Of a stretch of DNA of 15,000 bases, positions 7,976 through 15,000 are shown piece by piece. The position numbers were made by a program, and so were the translations under genes. Numbering within the stretch: position 1 is the first letter of the stretch; the number at the start of each line of letters is the position of its first letter. This DNA comes from Actinidia chinensis (taxonomy: Eukaryota; Streptophyta; Magnoliopsida; Ericales; Actinidiaceae). Where the stretch lies: assembly GCA_009663005.1 (NCBI GenBank), contig CM018899.1, forward strand, positions 14,167,090-14,182,089. Direction: 5' to 3'. The notes under the pieces were generated by a model. The model had not been told where the DNA came from. It worked only from the letters and a program-made list of their open reading frames with translations, and ran no database searches.

Positions 7976-9398
7976 GATGACTCTCCTATCTGTGCATGAA
8001 TGAAACGTTCCCTGATGAACAACTTATTGTAGGCAATGCGTTGTGAACAGTCTTTGATACTGGGTTTATTGTGGTATGCCAATGTAAGCCAACTATTTAG
8101 CCACAAAAGTACTACCTTCTAATTGGTCCTCAATGGACAAAAAGCGATTCTTATCGGTAGAAGACAATTCTTTTGGGACTGAGCGTATTGTTTCAAATAT
8201 GTTCAGAGCAGATTAGTGAGGAGTGAGGAGATGTGTACATGATGATGAAGTTCAAAGTGTCATAGATTTGTAATTCTCAAGCCTGCTTGAGCCATTTTCA
8301 TCCAAAGAAAAATTTGTGTTGTGGCAAAAAAATCTTACAATGCGGACTGATTGGCCCTCATGTTCAAAGATGTTCATCTTTTTGTTTAGCTTGTATAGAT
8401 GTCAAAGGTAGGTAGCCTTACTAGGAAATATATGATGCCCCTTAACCCTATATTTTCATATTTAGAAGTTTTTTGATTGTGGGGCATCTTGATTCATGGG
8501 ACCGTTCCCTAGTTCTTTGAATATCTAAATCTGGTGGGCGTTGGATTATGTTCAAAATAGGTGGAGGCATTATCCCTGCCCACGGACCAATAACATCAAG
8601 TTGTGGTCAATTCATAAAGAAGCAATTTTCTCTCGATTTGGTATATGCCTCGAGCCATCATAAGTGATTGTGGTTGGATCCCATTTTTGTAATAGCCAAT
8701 GGGGGTGCTCATGAAAAAATATAGAATTGTCATTAAGTTGGCACCAGCCTATCATCCCAGACCCAGGCCAAGTAGAGTTGCCAAATCGAGAGATTTAAGC
8801 AAGTTTTAGAAAAAAAATGTTTTAATCCTAACTGAAAGGATTGGTCTTAAGGTTGGTGGACGCTTTTATGGGCATATTATAGCGACAGCTTACAAGACCA
8901 TCTAGGGTCTTCTTCCTTATAGGACTTGTGTACGGAAAGGCGGTCACCTTCCGGTGGAGATAGAACACAAGCTTATGGGACATCCGTCAATCATTGAGAA
9001 TTTGAGGAAGCAGGCACCTTTTGAAATTGCAAACTAAATGAACTTGAGGAACTAAGAAAATGATGCTTACGAAAATGCAAAAATTTCAAAGGCCAAATAA
9101 AAATTTCAGGACCAACCAAAATTCACCGTAAAAATATTTCATGTTGGTCAAAAAGGTTCTTCTTACATTCCTGATTACATCTTTTTCCGAAAAAATTAGA
9201 AGTAGATGGTCCGACCCATATAAGATCACAGAAATCTTTTCCCATGGTTGCTTATTGAATTACAAAATCCTACAAATGACATGTTTTTCAAATTCACGGG
9301 CAAAGGTTAAAGCCCTTTATATGTTGGACTCTTTCATGGCCGAGGTTGATTGCGTGGATCTCATTGATCCACCCATTCATAGTTTGAACATTCTGTAG
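7976..9398 (+). pseudogene. Athila-type integrase, broken
   Basis: The integrase inserts the DNA copy into the genome. The zinc-binding N-terminal part is seen around 8275-8400, with CLAC at 8383-8394. The catalytic core has FMGPFP at 8493-8510 immediately after the first acidic position, IISD at 8657-8668 carrying the second aspartate, and a YHPQT-GQVE-type block at about 8748-8780 leading to the third acidic residue. The C-terminal part gives NDAYENAKISKAK near 9058-9097, VKKVLLTF from 9144 and EKIRSRWSDPYKITE at about 9195-9235, the GPY/F module of chromodomain-less Athila and Tat integrases. The last open frame, 9141-9398, ends with LIDPPIHSLNIL. Stops and frameshifts interrupt everything upstream of 9141. 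Confidence 0.83.
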
Positions 9399-9450
9399 GT
9401 TTTTGTCCCCGGTCTTCACCGTGAATTGTTGCCTTGAGGACAATTGCCAA

Positions 9451-9465
9451 CTCTTAGTTGGGGGG
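9451..9465 (+). other. Polypurine tract of the Athila-type element
   Basis: AGTTGGGGGG immediately precedes the 3' LTR start TGGGCAAATT. It follows the TTGAGGACAA sequence that commonly lies between pol and the polypurine tract in plant Ty3/gypsy elements. It would prime second-strand synthesis. The tract is shorter than usual and contains TT, so it may be degraded. Its position fixes the start of the 3' LTR. Confidence 0.72.
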
Positions 9466-9580
9466 TGGGCAAATTATTACGAGAATTCTATTTTATAATT
9501 TTTTCTTTTGGGTAGATTTATGTTTTTATAATTGTAATCTTTCAGTTTGATTTGTTGTTTTTCTTTGATTGTTCCTTTGT

Positions 9581-9673
9581 TAAAAAAAATTAAAAATTAA
9601 AAAAAATTAAAAATTAAAAAAATTTAAAAATTTTAAAAATTTTAAAAATTTAAAAAAAGGAAAGAAAAAAAAC
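9581..9673. repeat. A-rich low-complexity tract unique to the 3' LTR
   Basis: About 90 bases of repeated TTAAAAA and TTTTAAAAA units ending in an A/G-rich stretch. The 5' LTR lacks it, so it expanded after insertion, was lost from the other copy, or is an assembly artefact. Confidence 0.85.
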
Positions 9674-9919
9674 ACGTGATTGAGTATTATATCAAACCTT
9701 GTTATGTTTTATTGAATAATTTTCAGGTATTAATCCAGGATTGATCTATCTTGTGCACACTTGGAAGTCTTCGGTAAAGGTTTGATTATCAAAGGAGTGT
9801 TCTATTTGTGCACAAAGGAGAGTGTTCACACCAAATGTCAACATAGTGGCCCATAACTTGTTTTTTTTATCATCCGTGCTCTTTCCCCCACTTTCCTGGG
9901 ATCTTCTTTCCCTTTTTTT

Positions 9920-9929
9920 CTATAAAAGG
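9920..9929 (+). promoter_or_regulatory. TATA box in the 3' LTR
   Basis: CTATAAAAGG is identical to the 5' LTR TATA box and sits at the equivalent position. If functional it could fire transcription outward through 11171, antisense to the hAT remnant and sense relative to the outer Tat element. No evidence of activity is visible in sequence. Confidence 0.55.
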
Positions 9930-11171
9930 AGGATGAAGGGGAGTGTCTAAGGATAATTGTTTGGGAGAGAAAAGAGAGTATTGATTGATAGATTTTGAGT
10001 TCAAGTTTTAGTTTAAGTTTTGAAACTCCTCTCTCTCTCCTCTCATTAGTTTAGTTCAGTATTGTTTTTTAGCTTTCCAAATTCTATGAATTTTTACTTT
10101 ATATGTCATCCCCCCCTGGACATTTTTATGCTTATAATACATATTAGCTTATATTTTTACTGCTTATTTACTATCGAAACACCCCAGTGGATGATTCTAT
10201 CGCCACGCGGACGGTTGTATCGCTTAAGTATTACGCTTATATTTTCATCTAAATGGCGGGTTAAATTTACTTTATCCGTTTTTGTTAAGTTTTCTTATTT
10301 TTATTGTTTACACTGCATTATGGTTGTATACTCTGCTTTCATCTGCCTCTTTTATTATCTATAGTTTGCTTTGGTATTGACTTATTGTGCTTCTCTTCTC
10401 GTAAGATTTGGTTATTATTCCAGTATCTAAAGGTGTTGTAAGGTTTTATCATTTTAATTGGTAATTTGTATTTATATTTAAATATTTAAGATTTAATAAA
10501 TGAAAAGATGAGTAGCTAAATTTTTAAATTTGGGGTTTTGTGAAAATTGGTTTTTGAAGGTCTGGATGAAAAAGAATTGAGGATTTTGGGTTTCAAGTTA
10601 TATATTCAGTTTTATCATCTTTATCTTATGTTTATAAATTATTGAAAAATGGATGATGATTATGTTCGGCCAACGCTTAGGTAAAGTCTAGTCTTAGTAT
10701 AAGTATTGCGTGAATCGATGGTATTCACTTTGAATTTTAACAACCAGATCTAATTAGAAAATTAAAGTTTTTAAAGAACAAAGGGTTTTATTGCTAAATC
10801 TCCGAATCCGAGGACTCACTGACGAAGTCGAAGGATTTGAGTTATAAATATATCAACTTGAATTCCAAAGATACATATCAGTTGAAACGATTACCCCGAG
10901 ATCAGTCGCATTTATTTTACAAACAATTTCATCAAGTTATTTATTTGTATTTGTCAAATAGTGAGGAACTCAAACAAATTTCAAACAATCAGATTTTTAT
11001 TTTTTTAGAAATACTTTTGTTCATCTTTGTGAAGTAATTAAGAGGGGAACTCTTTTCCTTTCAGTTTGCTCACACAACTCCCTGGCGAATCGACCCCTCT
11101 ACTCCGAGTTATAATACTCCGCCGTGGCCTTCTCTTGGGGTCTATCCAAGCGCACGTTTGACGAGAGATCA

Positions 11172-11867
11172 TTTCTTCTACCATTTTCAATGCATATTCT
11201 TCCAATTATTATCGCACTCGACCTATTGAGATAACTCAGTTTAATCTCACACCTTGGGAAAAAAACAAGTTTATTTAAAGTTGGATACTTAGTCCCGCTA
11301 AAGATTCGGTTGACTTTATGAAATATTTGCAATCTCCGACATATTTTGTAGATGCTAAGTCCCAATTACGGGGTGTGTGGAAGTATTTGTTATGAGATTT
11401 CACGAAGTTTCAAAGGACTCCTCCTAAGGCATCCTTATATTCTATATGGCGGTTTGAAGCATCAAAAATGTAGAGCCACCTTGTAGCACAATCAAGAGAT
11501 AATTTTTTACCATGTGAATGTGCAATTGGAGACAACATTTCAAACTCTCCTCCCTCGTTTCGTGTTTCGTCCCAAAAAGCAAACACCATTTCTAATTGTT
11601 TAATTGGAAGGCTTAGTACCTCTAACCATCTTCCACAATTCAAGTAAGACTATGGGAGCACATCGTACATAAACAAACTCTTAGTTCACAAATGAAAACC
11701 ATTCTTAATTTTTTCAAAAGCAGAGAAATTAGTGCATCATTTGGTGGAACAATTATCAACAGTACAGAGTTGAAAGATGCCTAATCATATTCCACTTAGA
11801 AAAGTTATTCCATCAATGCATCATACAATACTTCGGTCGAGTGGTGGACATGACACATAAAATAAAC
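11172..11867 (-). pseudogene. hAT transposase, catalytic core and insertion-domain exon (broken)
   Basis: Reading downward on the minus strand: TEVLYDALME at 11808-11837; KWNMIRHLSTL just after; TVDNCST at 11743-11763 followed by NDALISLLLKKL one base out of frame; a VYVRCAPI block near 11650-11680; an 11410-11643 frame with KKLSLDCATRW at 11476-11508; and an 11231-11344 block reading IYKICRRLQIF and IFSGTKYPT then PRCEIKLSY. These are the ordered landmarks of RICESLEEPER/Ac-type plant hAT transposases. The exon is cut at 11171 by the Athila LTR, just after a KMVEE-like reading in another frame. The C-terminal domain continues at 1608 on the other side of the insertion. Multiple stops and single-base frameshifts are present. 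Confidence 0.88.
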
Positions 11868-11970
11868 CTAAATGGAAGTATAGGAACAACATCAAATTAA
11901 TAATCAAATATAGTAACAAACAACATTAACATCAACAAGTAATCAAAACTGACTAAAATTATGAAATTAC
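11868..11970 (-). other. Relic spliceosomal intron of the hAT transposase
   Basis: On the minus strand the upstream exon ends ATTATAAG, followed by GTAATTTC. The downstream exon is preceded by TTCCATTTAG. The 103 bases between are T- and A-rich and show no transposase similarity, while conserved protein blocks abut on either side (LQSRIIR before, FI..V....TEVL after). GT-AG ends, T-rich acceptor and short AT-rich length fit a plant intron. Confidence 0.72.
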
Positions 11971-12098
11971 CTTATAATGCGGCTTTGCAATTTTCAAGAA
12001 TCATCAATGAAGTGAGATGTGACAACCACAAACTCTCTTTTCTAATTGCTAGATGTCCACATATCAGTCGTCAGAAAAGTTGATGCCACTAAGGTTCA
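11971..12098 (-). pseudogene. hAT transposase, upstream exon remnant
   Basis: From 12071 down, the minus strand reads TTDMWTSSN, a stop, KREFVVVTSHFIDDS, a stop, then KLQSRIIR in a single frame up to the splice donor at 11970. This is the conserved block that opens the RNase-H-like catalytic fold in plant hAT transposases, and the aspartate in TTDMW is the first catalytic acidic residue. The two in-frame stops sit where intact proteins have glutamine and tryptophan, consistent with C-to-T and G-to-A changes. Upstream sequence as far as about 12098 is weakly similar. About the first 200 codons of a typical transposase, including the BED zinc finger, are missing. Confidence 0.85.
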
Positions 12099-12107
12099 CA
12101 CTATATA

Positions 12108-12572
12108 ATGGAAAGTCAGACCCAAGGTCCCAAGTCATGTCAGACAAATGATGGTCTTCTAGAATCATTTAAACGTGCCAAGGAATCTCAGGTTAAAATA
12201 GTTCATCCAGCTACTCGCAGATCAATTGGGAGCTTTTACCAACTCATTGAGTCTTTCATAGCTCAGTTTATTATAAACACAAAAGCACCAAAGGGCGTTG
12301 GCTCTCTTCTAATACTCAGGAAGGGCAAGAATGAATCACTCTACAACTATAGCAAGCGTTATTGGAAGACTTATAACGAGATAGAAGAATGTTTAGAAGA
12401 GTTAGCAGTGGCCAGTTACAAGCTTGGGCTGACTCTTAGTGAAAGACTTTGGGAAGACTTGATGCTCAGACCACCAATTGATCTCCGGGACCTCATGTCT
12501 AGGGTCAAAATGTTTGCTCGGCTAGAGAATGATATCCGGCAAGCAGAACGAAACGCAAACACAACCCCCTAG
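12108..12572 (+). pseudogene. Tat-lineage gag capsid fragment
   Basis: A 154-codon open frame. From about residue 39, [19 protein letters not shown] leads into [43 protein letters not shown] and [21 protein letters not shown]. These are the consecutive blocks of the retrotransposon gag capsid domain (Retrotrans_gag family) in the Tat lineage. The first 35 or so residues do not align with the expected capsid N-terminus, so the ATG at 12108 is probably not native and the true N-terminal half is lost or scrambled at the hAT junction. The frame ends at TAG 12570-12572, close to where capsid similarity ends. It is the best-preserved coding stretch of the window, but still a fragment. Confidence 0.85.
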
Positions 12573-12965
12573 GGTGAAGGACAGTTCAAATGACAAAAGG
12601 AAGGCTCAACAAATCATGAGAATCAGGCAAGGCAAGGGATCAATGTGGTTTTCAAAGAATTGATCAACAAGCTCTTCACCCGAATTCGAAATAAGTCATA
12701 CTTTAGGAAGCCCGACCCCATGGGTCGGGGACCTCAAAAGGAGCAATAAACGGTGAAAATGATCCTATCATGAGAAGAAGGGGAACAGAACCGAGAATTC
12801 CTGAGCTTTAAAGACTTTTTTGATCAGCTCGTCCGGAATGGACATTTGAAAGAGTTTGTTAACCAAGAAAAGACCAGAGTAGAGGAAGTCGAGGCCAAAT
12901 TGAACCCCAAGTTTGATCGAAACAATGAAGAAATAGACAACACCCTAGAAGAATACCTTCCCCTA
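12573..12965 (+). pseudogene. Tat-lineage gag C-terminus and zinc-knuckle remnant
   Basis: Read in shifting frames: [27 protein letters not shown] from about 12640, a knuckle remnant HEKKGNRTENS near 12770-12800, then FFDQLVRNGHLKEFVNQEK and VEEVEAKLNPKFDR. In intact relatives the knuckle is CxxHxxxGHxTxxC-like and binds element RNA. Here the final cysteine position reads serine and the first cysteine is not visible, so RNA binding by this unit is lost. A stop lies in the segment before the knuckle. Confidence 0.7.
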
Positions 12966-13418
12966 AGGATCATTCACATGATAGGGGCCCCAAATCACCT
13001 TAAATCACCCCAATCTTGAGAATAGGATCCAGGAGAAAATTCACATGATTAGACAAATAAACGAGGTCCTCTCTGTCCAATCAATGACTAAGAACCCGAG
13101 GTAGACAATGTCCGAATTAGGAAGTATCACGTTTTTCAAAACTAACCTTGAAAGGGTCCAACACCTTCATACGAACCCCTTGGTCATTCAGTTCAGAATC
13201 AACAATTACGACATGATAAGGATCCTAGTGGACACGAAAAGCTATCATAGTGATGTATTATAACATCTTCAAACAACTTAAACTATCAAAATCAGACTTA
13301 AAACTAGCCCAAGCCCCTCTAGTAAGTTTTAATTCTCAGCCTCATTGGCCTTTGAGAACCGTAACCCTCAAAATTATTGGTGACAGAGTTCATTGTTGTT
13401 GACATACATTCCTCATAT
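12966..13418 (+). pseudogene. Tat-lineage aspartic protease, active site degraded
   Basis: HMIGAPNH at about 12974-12998 and a block around 13025-13070 precede the protease. The core is preceded by NPLVIQFRINNYD and reads ILVDTKS, with the catalytic aspartate codon at 13231-13233. The usual Asp-Thr-Gly-Ser is Asp-Thr-Lys-Ser here, so the invariant glycine is lost. The following SDVL then hits a stop. Downstream LKLSKSDLKL and APLVSF-like readings fit the lineage. The enzyme would be inactive even without the stops. Confidence 0.7.
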
Positions 13419-13958
13419 AATGCGATTATTGGTCGAGATTTGTTGCACAAGATGAAAAGAATGGCTTCCACATTGCACTAAGTCATCAAATATGCCAACC
13501 CCCAAGGTGAGAAGACCCTTTATGGAGATCAGGTGGCAGTCAAACAATGCTACATCGCTACAATCTCTACTAAGGCGGCCTTGAAAGAGGTGCAATTGAT
13601 CAAGGAAGAGCATGAAGTTTTGGAGGACGTCCAAAAGGATCTCGAGGCTAAGGTCCTAGAGGACCTTATACACTTTGAATTGGATGAGCCAAGCTTGAAT
13701 CATTTTTTTCTTAGAGGTACAAACCTGGAGGAAAGAGAGAAAACCAAACTCATTCAATTCTTCACAGAAAATATCAAGGTCTTGCATGGACACACCTACG
13801 AGATGTTTGGGATAGACCACAATTTCGTCAAACGCAAGTTGAACGTTCTCCTAGAAGCCCGACTAGTGAAACAAAGAGGAAGAAGGTTCACGATCGAGTA
13901 TGTGAATGTGGTGATAGAAGAGATTGAGAAGCTAAAAGAGGCAAGTGTGATAACATAA
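13419..13958 (+). pseudogene. Tat-lineage protease-to-RT linker and RT N-terminus
   Basis: Before the open frame, IIGRDLLHKMKRMASTLH is readable from about 13426, the end of the protease region. The 141-codon frame at 13533-13958 then gives LKEVQLIKEEHEVLE, an FFLRGTNLEEREKTKLIQFF block, HGHTYEMFGIDHNF, KRKLNVLLEARLVKQRGRRF and VIEEIEKLKEASVIT. This is the standard entry into the Tat reverse transcriptase fingers. It ends at a TAA that interrupts otherwise continuous similarity, so the stop is a nonsense mutation and not a natural terminus. Confidence 0.8.
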
Positions 13959-14480
13959 GTTCTTTACACAAGTTGACTGTCCAACATAGTTGTGGTAAAG
14001 AAGAAGACTGGAAAGTAAATAGTCTGCATCGACTTCACAAGTCTTAACCGGGCTTGTCCAATCATTTGCCAAAGATTGACCAATTGGTGGATTCAACTTT
14101 AGGTCATGCCCGGATGAGCTTTTTGGATGCTTACCAAGGTTACCATCAAATAGCAATGCAAGAGCCTTATCAAGAGAAGACTGCCTTCATCACCTATTCT
14201 GCTGCAAGGTCATGCCCTTTGGGCTGAAAAACGCAAGAGTAACATATTAAAGGATGATTACTAAAATATTTAAGTTAATTGTGGGTAAAACCATGTATGC
14301 ATACATCGATGATATGATGATTAAGAGCAAGAAAGAGTCGGATCATGTGAGGGACCTGACCAAAATATTTGCAATACTCAAAAGGCATAAACTGAGATTG
14401 AACGCAGCGAAATGTGCCTTCGAGGTAAGCTCAAAAAAGTTCCTAGGACACTTGGTGACATGACGAGGGATCGAGGCGAA
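13959..14480 (+). pseudogene. Tat-lineage reverse transcriptase, broken by nonsense mutations
   Basis: Continuing in frame past stops at about 13956, 13974 and 14016: LSNIVVVKKKTGK, VCIDFTSLNRACP. After a frame change: KIDQLVDSTLGHARMSFLDAY, with the motif A aspartate codon at 14126-14128, then GYHQIAM and EKTAFIT. A short deletion removes part of the block before MPFG. The open frame 14254-14463 carries AYIDDMMIKS with the catalytic YIDD box at 14302-14313, then HKLRLNAAKCAFEVSSKKFLGHLVT. The catalytic aspartates of both motifs survive. The frame ends at TGA 14461-14463 where relatives read on, another nonsense change. Confidence 0.87.
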
Positions 14481-15000
14481 CCCAGAGCAAATTGTAGCGA
14501 TCAACAATCTCATTAGCCCGAGGACTACGAAGGAGGTTCAGAAACTGACCAGAATGGCAGCAGTACTTAACCGGTTCATCAGTAAGTCCTCTAACAAATG
14601 TCGTCCTTTCTTCCAACTTCTTCGGAAGAATGAAATTTTTTTATGGAGTGAGGAATGCAAACTCGCACTCCAAAAGTTAAAGAAATATCTGATAGAACCA
14701 CTGTTGCTTTCCACTCTGGATGAGGGAGAGTTACTTTACGTCTACCTCATTGTCTCTAAACATGTCACTAGCTTGGTACTTCTAAGAGAGGTAGATGGAG
14801 AGCAAATTTTGATCTACTTTGTTAGCAAAGCATTATGGATTGCCAAACAAAGTACATGTCGCTGGAAAAGCTCATTCTGGCCCTAGTCTTAACCTCGCGA
14901 AAACTCATGCATTACTTTCAAGCGCATCTCATCGCTGCATATATTGAGTTTTCGCTTAAAACAATTTTGTCAAAAGCAAACATGTTTGGCCGACTCTCTA
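14481..15000 (+). pseudogene. Tat-lineage RT connection and RNase H (partial, runs off the window)
   Basis: After the stop at 14461, GIEANPEQIVAINNLISP and KEVQKLTRMAAVLNRF are readable in frame. The frame from 14554 gives SNKCRPFFQLLRKN, LWSEECKLALQKLKKYL and LYVYLIVSKHVTSLVLLREV then IYFVSKAL, the Tat RNase H start. Near 14840 a frameshift occurs and the protein continues in the next frame with KYMSLEKLILALVLTSRKL, HYFQAHLIAAY and SLKTILSKANMFGRLS to the window end. Only one frameshift and one stop occur in about 500 bases. Confidence 0.85.

Larger units (their letters stand above)
1609..11171 (+). mobile_element. Athila-type Ty3/gypsy LTR retrotransposon, complete structure, coding-dead
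   Basis: The order is 5' LTR, primer binding site, gag, protease, reverse transcriptase, RNase H, integrase, polypurine tract, 3' LTR, which defines Ty3/gypsy. The Athila lineage is supported by the tRNA-Asp-type PBS, a protease core reading LDLGSSVNLLPYS, an FMDDFSV reverse-transcriptase box, the gag motif NPG..........FGWRNEG and LTRs near 1.7 kb. The total is about 9.56 kb. Every domain is recognisable but frames change every 50-150 bases, so no polyprotein can be made. Flanking five-mers are ATACT on the left and TTTCT on the right, three of five matching, possibly a decayed target duplication. There is no env-like region. Both flanks belong to one hAT transposase gene, which independently confirms the boundaries. 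Confidence 0.88.
9466..11171 (+). repeat. 3' LTR of the Athila-type element
   Basis: This copy is 1706 bases against 1672 for the 5' copy. It begins TG after the polypurine tract and ends GAGAGATCA, the same end as the 5' LTR. Immediately after it, minus-strand hAT transposase sequence resumes. It contains an A/T-rich expansion at 9581-9673 not present in the partner. Alignment to the 5' LTR shows many single-base gaps: in one 104-base stretch (2317-2420 against 10238-10346) I count seven gaps and seven mismatches by eye. Confidence 0.87.
11172..12098 (-). mobile_element. hAT transposon, central portion
   Basis: This is the upstream continuation of the hAT element at 157-1608, separated from it by the Athila insertion. 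It contains only transposase sequence (two exon remnants and an intron). The right edge is set where transposase similarity ends and Tat gag begins, about 12098, and is approximate. The BED zinc finger, the N-terminal region and the second terminal repeat are absent, so this side has been truncated or rearranged. Confidence 0.78.
12099..15000 (+). mobile_element. Tat-lineage Ty3/gypsy retrotransposon, gag-pol part (runs off the window)
   Basis: The order gag, protease, reverse transcriptase, RNase H and the motif set (gag [21 protein letters not shown], RNase H YFVSKAL) identify the Tat lineage of Ty3/gypsy (Retand/Grande/Ogre relatives), distinct from the Athila element nearby. The left edge starts inside gag next to hAT sequence. 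It is probably the same element whose leader lies at 1-156. Decay is mainly by nonsense substitutions with a few frameshifts. Integrase and the 3' LTR would lie beyond 15000. Confidence 0.83.

Noticed and set aside
10062..10364. 100-codon frame resembling a hydrophobic protein
   Set aside because: Chance frame in T-rich LTR sequence, not conserved in the other LTR.
1609..11171. Segmental duplication flanking unrelated single-copy DNA
   Set aside because: The repeats are bounded by a tRNA-type primer binding site and a polypurine tract and enclose ordered gag-pol, so they are LTRs.
13413..13634. Minus-strand 73-codon frame, and a similar one at 13932-14156
   Set aside because: Shadows of the Tat protease-RT region; the sense strand carries the family motifs.
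1..15000. CRISPR array, prokaryotic defence system, or retron-like system
   Set aside because: There are no regular short repeats with spacers, no ribosome-binding-site-led genes and no operons. The reverse transcriptases are clearly Ty3/gypsy, and the transposase has a plant-type intron.

Overview
This window is plant nuclear DNA, most likely from a flowering plant. It consists almost entirely of decayed transposable elements: Ty3/gypsy retrotransposons of the Athila and Tat lineages and an Ac-like hAT DNA transposon. I see no intact cellular gene, no tRNA or rRNA gene, no CRISPR array and no bacterial-type operon. Nothing here looks like a new biological system. The notable content is the architecture, which reads as three elements nested inside each other.

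Outer layer (about 1-156 and about 12099-15000, + strand): a Tat-lineage Ty3/gypsy element. The left edge holds the last bases of a probable 5' LTR, a primer-binding-site-like sequence and the first codons of a gag-like frame. After about 12 kb of inserted DNA it resumes with gag capsid, zinc-knuckle remnant, protease, reverse transcriptase and the start of RNase H, and runs off the window. It is broken mostly by nonsense substitutions, with a few frameshifts.

Middle layer (157-1608 and 11172 to about 12098, - strand): a hAT transposon carrying a RICESLEEPER/Ac-type transposase pseudogene. A TAGGGATGGC terminus lies at 157. The C-terminal dimerisation region lies at 1048-1608 and the central catalytic region at 11172-12098, where a relic GT-AG intron is still visible. 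The N-terminal part and the second terminus are missing.

Inner layer (1609-11171, + strand): a structurally complete but coding-dead Athila-type element of about 9.56 kb. It has two LTRs of about 1.7 kb, a tRNA-Asp-type primer binding site, gag, protease, reverse transcriptase, RNase H, integrase and a polypurine tract. There is no room for an env-like ORF. It landed inside the hAT transposase gene, in the opposite orientation, and split the protein between its central and C-terminal parts.

The inner, necessarily youngest element is more frame-broken than the outer one. Its two LTRs differ by single-base gaps about as often as by mismatches. That pattern suggests either unusual decay or uncorrected long-read sequence error in this repeat, and it should be checked before any dating or gene modelling.
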